Shown piece after piece: positions 52,189-59,228 of a DNA stretch of 64,000 nucleotides. How positions within the stretch are numbered: the first letter of the stretch is position 1; the number at the start of each line of letters is the position of its first letter. Origin of the DNA: Myroides sp. NP-2 (GTDB taxonomy: Bacteria; Bacteroidota; Bacteroidia; Flavobacteriales; Flavobacteriaceae); the NCBI RefSeq assembly GCF_014145665.1, contig NZ_JACHTD010000001.1:124001-188000 (forward strand), in the 5' to 3' direction. A model generated the notes under the pieces. The model saw nothing but the letters and a program-made list of their open reading frames with translations, did no database searches and had not been told where the DNA came from. A program made the translations under genes and the position numbers.

Positions 52189-52193
52189 ATGAT

Positions 52194-52502
52194 ATGAAAT
52201 ATACTAATGAAGAGATACTTGTTAAAGCAATAAAAATATTAAAATCATTAAATCCAGATTTTTTCAAAGAAAGTGATATAGAGAGTATATCCTTTAGTAA
52301 TAAAGATGTTGAAAAAAGCATCAGTGGGGAAAATATCGATACTTGGACTGTAATAATTAAAGAATCAATTTTTGACACATCAGAATTCTTAGTAATTTCT
52401 GATGAAACGGGCGAGCCATTATATTATCAGAATTTTAATATGATAATAAGTGAGATTGAAAAAAAATCTGAAGGAGACTATCAGATAAAGAATCTATATT
52501 AA
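52194..52502 (+). CDS. Probable immunity protein of the metallopeptidase toxin
   Basis: A 102-residue small acidic protein (MKYTNEEILVKAIKILKSLN), rich in Asp, Glu, Ile and Lys, with alternating helix and strand segments (SISGENIDTWTVIIKES, DTSEFLVISDETGEPLYYQN). It starts 5 bp after the toxin stop and is translated from the same transcript. Small acidic proteins directly downstream of a polymorphic toxin are the standard immunity arrangement. Family not recognised. Its survival while the toxin is frameshifted would fit a still-needed or recently lost toxin. Confidence 0.75.
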   Translation: MKYTNEEILVKAIKILKSLNPDFFKESDIESISFSNKDVEKSISGENIDTWTVIIKESIFDTSEFLVISDETGEPLYYQNFNMIISEIEKKSEGDYQIKNLY

Positions 52503-52504
52503 AT

Positions 52505-52707
52505 AGTTTGTAAGTAGCCTCAATATAGCCAAAGTTAGAACATTAAAAGAGGGTAAAACTCTAGTAAAATGGCTTGAAGGAGTAGCTGTTTTGCTGAGCA
52601 AAAAGGGCGATGAATTGTATCAGGAGCTTAGAACGCTTTTGAACAAGATAATAGAATAGATGAAGAAGAATAGTAAGATCTTTTTGAAGGAATTTTTTTC
52701 AATGTGA
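52505..52707 (+). pseudogene. Orphan duplicate of the pre-toxin segment, truncated by a stop
   Basis: 52505-52677 repeats the toxin gene's 51476-51648 in the same phase. Translated, it reads FVSSLNIAKVRTLKEGKTLV and then KWLEGVAVLLSKKGDELYQE until TAG at 52657, where the parent has Trp. A short tail MKKNSKIFLKEFFSM continues after this stop to TGA at 52705. No toxin domain follows, so this is the shell of a former alternative C-terminal cassette. Confidence 0.85.
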
Positions 52708-52746
52708 GAACTTCTTATTTATCCTTTTCTATTAGTACTACGTTTA

Positions 52747-52864
52747 CACACGCGATGTCCCCCTGACGGAAGAAGGAGCGCATCCAACGTTTCTTTTACC
52801 CTGTTTTTGACAAGCGTTGATAAACGGATGCGAGGCTTCCTACGTCAGCAGGACATGCGGTGTG
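52747..52864. repeat. Large imperfect palindrome (about 118 bp)
   Basis: CACACGCGATGTCC at 52747 pairs with GGACATGCGGTGTG at 52851; inside, CTGACG pairs with CGTCAG, GAAGAAGGAGCGCATCC pairs with GGATGCGAGGCTTC, and AACGTTTC pairs weakly with GACAAGCGTT. Arms are about 45 nt with a central loop of about 15. It is more GC-rich than nearby intergenic DNA. It could be a structured RNA, a strong terminator or a mobile repeat. Confidence 0.7.
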
Positions 52865-52925
52865 GTAAGTCTGCTTTTCTATTTGTTCGTACTAGCATTT
52901 TCGTGCTACTTCCCCTCAAATAAAT

Positions 52926-54515
52926 TTACATTTCAATGACGCGATTGGGTTGAATGGCTTGACGTAAATTCATATCATGCGAGACAAGTACAATCGTTCC
53001 CTGGTATGTTTTTAGTGCTTGATACAAACTTTCTAGCCCAAAAATATCTAGATTATTGCTAGGTTCATCTAGCAGTAGAACATCAATAGAAGATTGGGAA
53101 AGATTCAAACAACAAACGGTTAATCGCAAGCATTCCCCACCACTTAGTTGTACAATTGGTTTGGTCCAACTTTCTGGTCTAAAACCATATTGAAATAAGG
53201 TGTTTTTTAAACTAGCTTCATCCAGTAAGTTGTGGTTAAATACTTGGGCTTGTTCCAGTATGGTCTTTTGGTGGTCGAGTAGGGCGTAAAATTGATCCAA
53301 GTAAACAAAATTGGCGGTCAATCGTTCAACCACGCCTGTAGTAGGTTGTAGATTTCCTGCTAATAGGTGCAATAATGTTGATTTCCCAGAGCCATTTGCC
53401 CCTTCAATTACTAGGCGTTCTCCACTTCGTATTTCTAGATTCAAGGGAGTAGACCAGATAAAATCTGCTGCCACTTCATATTGATAGTTGACTTCTTTTA
53501 CGTGAAACAACACTTTATTGGGATGTAAGTTCGAAGAGTTGAAGTTCAAATGAAAAGGCTTGACCTGTTCTAATTGGTCTTTTAGCTCCCAAAGCTCTCT
53601 TTGTAATTTTTGTTGTTTCTCTACTTGTACTTCCGTGCTTTTTGCACTGCTGTTCTCTGCCGCATTTTTGAGCGTATTGACAACAATTTTAGGTAATCCC
53701 CCTTTTTGTTCTGCTTTTTTATGTTGGCCTACTGCTTTCTGTTGCTTTTGAAGCAATTTCTGTTGTTCCGTTTTTACCTGACGCATATCCTTAGAAAGCG
53801 TATCAATTCGATGCTGAAGGGAAGATAATTCCTCTTGTTTTTGCATTTTATAAAAGTCGTAATTGCCTTTGTACACTTTTATCCCATGGGTTGTAATTTC
53901 AAAGGTGAGCGATTGTCGATTTAACAGTTCGATATCGTGACTTACCAGGAGTACAGTACCTTTGTATTGATCCAAAAAGTCAAATAAAAGCTGACGCGTA
54001 GCTTGGTCAATGTGATTCGTTGGCTCATCCAATAAAAGGATATCCGGTTGGTGAATGTGAATGCACGCAAAATACACGCGCATCTGTTGTCCTCCACTCA
54101 GTTGATGCATGGGAAGGGTTAAATCCTTTCCTTCTATCTGCCAGTATTGAAGTGCTTGCGCAATATTCTCCTCGATTTGCCAATCATCATCTAGATCGAC
54201 ATAATCCTGTTCCTCTACTGAACCCTGTAAAATGCGGTGCAAAGCCTGCAGTTTTTTAGCTGTTTGTAAGGCCTCTTCTATGGTTTGTCCAGTAAGTTGA
54301 TTGGTGTTAATCTGAGGTAAATAGTAAGCAGTACCTCCAAGCTGAATTGCTGACAGTGGTGTCGTTGCAATCAGTTTCAACAGCGTACTTTTACCTGTTC
54401 CGTTTGCACCAATTAGATTGGCTTTCTCTCCTTTGTTTAGCACCAAATCAACGTGGTCAAATAAAGGTGTTTTATCCGAATGTTCGTAGGATAGATTTTT
54501 TATAACGATAGACAT
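52926..54515 (-). CDS. ABC-F family ATPase
   Basis: A 529-residue ABC-F protein using ATG 54515 (MSIVIKNLSYEHSDKTPLF). Two ABC domains: Walker A GANGTGKST (about residue 39) and GANGSGKST (about 352), signatures LSGGQQMRVYFA and LSGGECLRLTVC, Walker B DILLLDEPTNHID and DVLLLDEPSNNLD. The linker between them is long and lysine/glutamine-rich (RQVKTEQQKLLQKQQKAVGQ), the P-site tRNA interaction motif region in antibiotic-resistance ABC-F proteins. It may release antibiotics from the ribosome or act as a translation factor. It lacks membrane domains. A leader of about 210 nt precedes it. Confidence 0.92.
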   Translation of the reverse strand: MSIVIKNLSYEHSDKTPLFDHVDLVLNKGEKANLIGANGTGKSTLLKLIATTPLSAIQLGGTAYYLPQINTNQLTGQTIEEALQTAKKLQALHRILQGSVEEQDYVDLDDDWQIEENIAQALQYWQIEGKDLTLPMHQLSGGQQMRVYFACIHIHQPDILLLDEPTNHIDQATRQLLFDFLDQYKGTVLLVSHDIELLNRQSLTFEITTHGIKVYKGNYDFYKMQKQEELSSLQHRIDTLSKDMRQVKTEQQKLLQKQQKAVGQHKKAEQKGGLPKIVVNTLKNAAENSSAKSTEVQVEKQQKLQRELWELKDQLEQVKPFHLNFNSSNLHPNKVLFHVKEVNYQYEVAADFIWSTPLNLEIRSGERLVIEGANGSGKSTLLHLLAGNLQPTTGVVERLTANFVYLDQFYALLDHQKTILEQAQVFNHNLLDEASLKNTLFQYGFRPESWTKPIVQLSGGECLRLTVCCLNLSQSSIDVLLLDEPSNNLDIFGLESLYQALKTYQGTIVLVSHDMNLRQAIQPNRVIEM

Positions 54516-54742
54516 AATAATCAAATGTAATTGAATGAGTAATATACTATTGTGGCCCGTATACCACTACTCACGGTATTGGATGTGAAATCACATAATA
54601 AATAAGTATTGCGGATCTATGGAAGATAGATGCTATTAGAAAATGTTTGATCCTACAAGTTGGAAATAACTCGTATTACTAAACGAAATACTTATTTATA
54701 ATTTCATCGGATTATTTATTCGTTAATACTAAGACAAAGATA
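54516..54742 (-). promoter_or_regulatory. Leader and -7 element of the ABC-F gene
   Basis: On the minus strand TATCTTTG at 54735-54742 is a good -7 element. The transcript would have a leader of about 210 nt, containing a three-codon ORF ATGAAATTATAA (54696-54707) and hairpins such as TGTGATTTCACA. ABC-F resistance genes often use leader ORFs for drug-sensing attenuation; whether this one does is inference. Confidence 0.45.
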
Positions 54743-54883
54743 AAAAAATAAGACAAAAGGAAAAAAAGTTTTGATAATTAGTAGGTTAGAAAAAACTAAT
54801 CCAAACGAAGTGCAGATGCATTAAATAACCTAAACGCCTTGATATACAGGGAAACACAGGAGCTTAACTCTTGCATTGCTCCA

Positions 54884-54919
54884 TAAAAAAAGAGGATGTC
54901 CAGTAGACGATCCTCTTCA
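54884..54919 (-). terminator. Terminator of the 366-aa gene
   Basis: AAGAGGAT (54890-54897) and ATCCTCTT (54910-54917) with a T run on the minus strand. The rest of 54743-54883 holds no gene. Confidence 0.85.
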
Positions 54920-54926
54920 TTATTAG

Positions 54927-56027
54927 TTAGAAAAGACTAATTTGTCCTTGCTGTGTATTGTCTTTTATTGCTTTCTTTTTTTCTTTTTTTCCTTCTTTTT
55001 CCACCTTTTCTTCTTGAGGTTGAATAGGAGGTAGATCACCCTCAAAAAGATTGAGTGTCTCTTCTTCCTCCTCTTGAGGTTCTATCGTCGAACAAGTAGA
55101 ACTATCCTCGGGTTCAATGCAAATGGAAGTTTTTGTAACAATACCGTCGAAAATAGGAGTAGTAGGTTGCTGTGCCCAAGAAGGAAGTAAGGCTTCTTCT
55201 TGCTTAGGAGTTGTAGGTTCGACTTCTTTCTCTAAAGGTTCTGCTACTTCTGTAGGTTCTGCTGCAATTACTTGTACCACTTCTTCTGTTGTGTCCTGCA
55301 CTCTATCTTCTGCAATATCATCATGTATTTTTTCTGCAACGATCGCTTGTTGAGGTGGTGATGGATCTAATGTGGTTTCATCCGCTATTACTTCAATAGC
55401 TAGGCTGTGGTCCTCTTCCACCGATAGGTGAGTCGGATCTGCTTCTTCTAAAATATCAAAAATGGAATAGTTCTTCACCATAATCTCGTTGATGTCCAAT
55501 GCAGGATCCAATGTTGGATTATTTTCATCTTCTAATGCATCATCGAGACGGGGATCTAGGCTCTCCGTTTCTAAAATAGTAGCTTCTTCAATGATGATTT
55601 CATTGACCCCTAAACTAGGAAATGTCGCTAAAACTGGTGGATTAATTTCCGTCGTATCATTCGCTTGGTTTTCGGTAGTAAAACTCTCTACTTTATTTTC
55701 TAGGTCTACCAAAAGGCGTTTGATTTTTTTGATATGCGGATGATCTGCGAATTTCTCTTTTTCGTATACAAGCTCCAAAAGCTTATACATCGTATAGGCT
55801 TCATGGTACTTCAAAACGATCGCATGCTTTTTATTGTGATCTAAAATTGAAACTTGCTTCTGAATATTCTTGGCTTTGTCTTCCAGTTTTGCAATCAGAT
55901 CTTCTTTTATACTAACCAATAAAGCATCCTTTATTGAACGTACAATATAGTCATCTGTTTTTTCAACCATCTGAATAACAGTAAGAAGGACATCATTACT
56001 TAATTTGAATTGAATTTTTGTCGTCAT
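54927..56027 (-). CDS. Acidic low-complexity protein, unknown
   Basis: A 366-residue cytoplasmic protein. Residues 1-115 are a helical, coiled-coil-like region (MTTKIQFKLSNDVLLTVIQM, KAKNIQKQVSILDHNKKHAIV). The remaining two thirds are a long acidic, low-complexity linker rich in Glu, Asp, Pro and Thr, with short motifs repeated (LDPALD). It ends with a lysine-rich KEGKKEKKKAIK. It is divergent from the SF2 helicase gene across 120 bp and could be its partner. A signal peptide is absent. No function can be assigned. Confidence 0.7.
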   Translation of the reverse strand: MTTKIQFKLSNDVLLTVIQMVEKTDDYIVRSIKDALLVSIKEDLIAKLEDKAKNIQKQVSILDHNKKHAIVLKYHEAYTMYKLLELVYEKEKFADHPHIKKIKRLLVDLENKVESFTTENQANDTTEINPPVLATFPSLGVNEIIIEEATILETESLDPRLDDALEDENNPTLDPALDINEIMVKNYSIFDILEEADPTHLSVEEDHSLAIEVIADETTLDPSPPQQAIVAEKIHDDIAEDRVQDTTEEVVQVIAAEPTEVAEPLEKEVEPTTPKQEEALLPSWAQQPTTPIFDGIVTKTSICIEPEDSSTCSTIEPQEEEEETLNLFEGDLPPIQPQEEKVEKEGKKEKKKAIKDNTQQGQISLF

Positions 56028-56150
56028 TGTAATTATGGGAAAGCCAGTTTAGTCGTATCAAATATTGATAGTTCTACAAAATAATGAAAAAAATATGACT
56101 TTACACTGTGTTCGTAAAAACATTTAAAAGGCTTTGTTTCCTAAAAAACC

Positions 56151-58925
56151 TTGCTTAATTTTAAGGAAGAAATAACGAACATATTGAGACATTTTCCAAC
56201 TGCTATTGCGTTCAAATATCCGTGGCGCGACTATCAACAAAAAGTACTAGATCAACTAGACAGTCATTTGAATGACGATAAATTACACCTGGTTGCACCA
56301 CCAGGATCGGGTAAGACTGTTTTGGGGTTAGAAGTAATTCTTCGCCTGAATAAACCAACCTTGGTCTTAGCACCTACGTTGGCGGTAAAAAATCAGTGGA
56401 TTGATCGTTTTTGTACGTTATTCTTACAAGTTGAGGAAGTTCCAGATTGGATTTCTACCCATCTGGATCAACCAAAGTTTTTGACGGTTTCTACTTATCA
56501 GGGATTACACGCTGCTTTTAACTATTTGCGCGAGGACGAAGAAGGCGATGAAGAAGTAATGCTCGAAGAACATACAGTGTATACCAATGCACATGCAGAA
56601 GAAGTTATTGCCAAATTGCAGAAAGCTGGTATTCAAACTCTGCTCGTTGATGAGGTACATCACTTGCGTAAAGAGTGGTGGAAGGCATTGGATTTGTTAG
56701 ACAAAAAACTTAATCCAACTGTTGTGGGACTGACAGCAACCCCTCCCTATGGAGCTACAAATTTCGAATGGCAACGCTATATGGAGTTAGCAGGACCCGT
56801 AGATGAGGAAATTGCGATACCTACTTTACTAGAGGTCGGCGACCTATGCCCACATCAAGACCTAATCTATTACAGTCTGCCTCTTGAAGCTGAACGAGAG
56901 AAAATACTTGCCCATAAAGCAAATGTATTCAATTGCTATACGACCTATAAGAATAATGAAGTTTTAGTACAAACCCTAAAACAACTCCCTTTTTTACAGC
57001 GTCCCCTTGAATATTTAGATTGGATTTACGAAAACTTAACGACCTATGTAGCTTGTTTGGTTTTTATCAAAGAGCAGGATCAATCCCTTGATAAAATACA
57101 CTTAAAAGTGTTGGGATTAACCCAAGATGAACTGCCACCTTTGGATTTGGTATGGTTTGAAAAAACGCTTCACTTTTATTGTTTTTCTGGGCTTGATTTT
57201 TTTGTAGAAGTTGATGGATACGAGGCTTTTAGAGCAGAATTGCTCCAGGAGTTAAAAAAGAGTGGATTAACCGCTTATCGACAAGTACAACTAGTAGAAG
57301 ACCATAAGGGAGATGATGCGCTACTCTCTAGTTTGAGTAAGCTCGAGAGCATTGCTCAAATTGTCGATTTTGAATTTGGAGTGCTTGGCGGATCTTTGCG
57401 AATGGCTATCTTGACGGATTATATTCAAAAAGAATACTACAGCACCACACTAGCACCACCTACAATTTTGACGAAATTAGGAGTCTTATCCATTTTTGAA
57501 ATCCTGAGACGTAAGAAACTTAAGACTTGTTCCCTTGCTGTTCTAACGGGCTCTGTCGTATTGATTCCTCTTGCTTGTTTGGAGGCTTTGCAGCAAAAAG
57601 GCGGTTCATTCGCCTATACTCCTTTAGCTTATGATGAATGCTATGTAGCATTGCATCCTACCTTGGCGCAAAAAGCACAGGTGGTACATTGGGTGACTCA
57701 GCTTGTAGAGGAGGGGAGGATTCATGTTTTAATTGGCACTAAAGCATTACTCGGCGAAGGATGGGATGCGCCAGCGATTAATTCTTTAGTCATGGCAAGT
57801 TCAATCGGAGCGTATATCACTTCTAACCAAGTACGGGGACGTGCCTTTCGCATTAATCCAAAAGACCCCAATAAAACGGCCAATATATGGCATTTAGCCT
57901 GTATTGATGAGTATGCCGATAAAGGAGGAAAAGATTGGGACATCATCCACAAAAGATTCCAAACTTTTGTCGGAATCTCTGCTAGCCATGATAAAGAAAA
58001 GGTATATATATCTAATGGAGTAGGGCGATTACAAGAGATAAATTTCAAACAGAAATTCAATCAAGCTGATGTAGAAACCCAAAATAAACGCACACTTCTA
58101 TTCGCTCAACAACGAAGTGAAATCAAAGAAAAGTGGTTAAGCGCGATTGAGAAAGGAAGCCATTTAGCTGAGGGAGTACGTGTGTTGTATTCCTCCCCTA
58201 AAGAAAGAAGAGAACTCAAAAAAGCCAAGCAATTTTATACCAATAAAACTGTGGCATCTGTATTGTTTAGCCTTGTTTGTTCCGCTATTTTATTTTTTGT
58301 ATATCAGCTCATCGGCTTGGGTCAAGGCGTCTTATTGCACGGTTTGAGCTTGTGGTCTTTAGGCTATTGGCTTTTTCAAACATTTATATTGGGCTTGGGC
58401 ATGCGTTTCGGATGGAAGGGATGGAAGTACTATAAGATGTATCGCAAGTTTGGGGATATCCGTCAAGACGTGCACCAAATTGGCGAAGCACTGTGCAACA
58501 CCTTATGTCATTTTGACTTGTTATCTACCCCTCGAGCCTCCATACAGATCGTGAGTAACTTGGAATTTGGCGGAGGTGTTTTTTGTTCTTTAGCTGGAGC
58601 TACCCTACGCGAGAGCCATATCTTTGCCTCTTGCATGAAAGAAATACTTTCGCCAATTGAAAATCCGCGCTACGTCATAGAACGTAAAACGCTATTGCCA
58701 ATTCAAGATAGCGAGTCAGATTATCATGCAGTGCCTGAGTGTATCGGAGTGAATAGGGCTCGCGTTAATCACTTCGCACAGCAATGGTCACGTCGAGTAG
58801 GGAAAAATAGAATTGTTTATACCCGAACACCTGAAGGAAGAAAAGAACTACTACACGCACGTACCTTCGCCTTGGTCAATCAACTACATGAACCCAACGT
58901 GAAACAAGAACACCAGTGGCTCTAA
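56151..58925 (+). CDS. SF2 DEAD/DEAH helicase with C-terminal transmembrane segments
   Basis: A 924-residue protein. TTG 56151 is the only possible start, since a stop lies 3 codons upstream and no ATG occurs early. The helicase core shows Walker A APPGSGKT (49-56), motif II DEVH (167-170), motif III TATPP (195-199) and motif VI QVRGRAFRINP near residue 565. After about residue 690 come two to three hydrophobic stretches (VASVLFSLVCSAILFFVYQL, LWSLGYWLFQTFILGLGM), which is very unusual for a helicase, and then a soluble tail of about 165 residues. This would tether the enzyme to the membrane. A role in defence or envelope-linked nucleic acid handling is possible but unproven. Confidence 0.85.
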   Translation: MLNFKEEITNILRHFPTAIAFKYPWRDYQQKVLDQLDSHLNDDKLHLVAPPGSGKTVLGLEVILRLNKPTLVLAPTLAVKNQWIDRFCTLFLQVEEVPDWISTHLDQPKFLTVSTYQGLHAAFNYLREDEEGDEEVMLEEHTVYTNAHAEEVIAKLQKAGIQTLLVDEVHHLRKEWWKALDLLDKKLNPTVVGLTATPPYGATNFEWQRYMELAGPVDEEIAIPTLLEVGDLCPHQDLIYYSLPLEAEREKILAHKANVFNCYTTYKNNEVLVQTLKQLPFLQRPLEYLDWIYENLTTYVACLVFIKEQDQSLDKIHLKVLGLTQDELPPLDLVWFEKTLHFYCFSGLDFFVEVDGYEAFRAELLQELKKSGLTAYRQVQLVEDHKGDDALLSSLSKLESIAQIVDFEFGVLGGSLRMAILTDYIQKEYYSTTLAPPTILTKLGVLSIFEILRRKKLKTCSLAVLTGSVVLIPLACLEALQQKGGSFAYTPLAYDECYVALHPTLAQKAQVVHWVTQLVEEGRIHVLIGTKALLGEGWDAPAINSLVMASSIGAYITSNQVRGRAFRINPKDPNKTANIWHLACIDEYADKGGKDWDIIHKRFQTFVGISASHDKEKVYISNGVGRLQEINFKQKFNQADVETQNKRTLLFAQQRSEIKEKWLSAIEKGSHLAEGVRVLYSSPKERRELKKAKQFYTNKTVASVLFSLVCSAILFFVYQLIGLGQGVLLHGLSLWSLGYWLFQTFILGLGMRFGWKGWKYYKMYRKFGDIRQDVHQIGEALCNTLCHFDLLSTPRASIQIVSNLEFGGGVFCSLAGATLRESHIFASCMKEILSPIENPRYVIERKTLLPIQDSESDYHAVPECIGVNRARVNHFAQQWSRRVGKNRIVYTRTPEGRKELLHARTFALVNQLHEPNVKQEHQWL

Positions 58926-58929
58926 TACA

Positions 58930-58961
58930 AACGTCCCTTGTATGTACATACAAGGGACGTT
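58930..58961. repeat. 32-bp perfect palindrome
   Basis: AACGTCCCTTGTATGT is followed directly by its exact reverse complement ACATACAAGGGACGTT. It starts 5 bp after the helicase stop. It could be a terminator with almost no loop, though no T run follows. The remaining spacer to 59228 has only CTGTTAAA/TTTAACAG (59166-59187) and no gene. Confidence 0.85.
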
Positions 58962-59228
58962 AACTAACTAATCAATTAAAATGGGTCATCACGCCACTTT
59001 ATATAAAAGTGTTTAGACTTATAAGTTTCGGTGAAGAAGAGTATAAGTCAAACAGACTTTCCTGAACATATACTTTTTATTAAAGTAAAACAGCGCAATA
59101 TTGTTTGCATTATTCCTTATTAGTAGGGCCTGTGTTGGGTTTGTTACAATTGAAGTTGTTTTTTTCTGTTAAATTTTTCTTTAACAGTTGAAGCGAATTT
59201 TGATCACATTTGTTTTGCCCTTAGTAAA

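Noticed and set aside
52503..52925. Second immunity or toxin gene after the orphan fragment
   Set aside because: After the stop at 52657 only a 15-codon frame follows, then the palindrome; no intact ORF of useful length.
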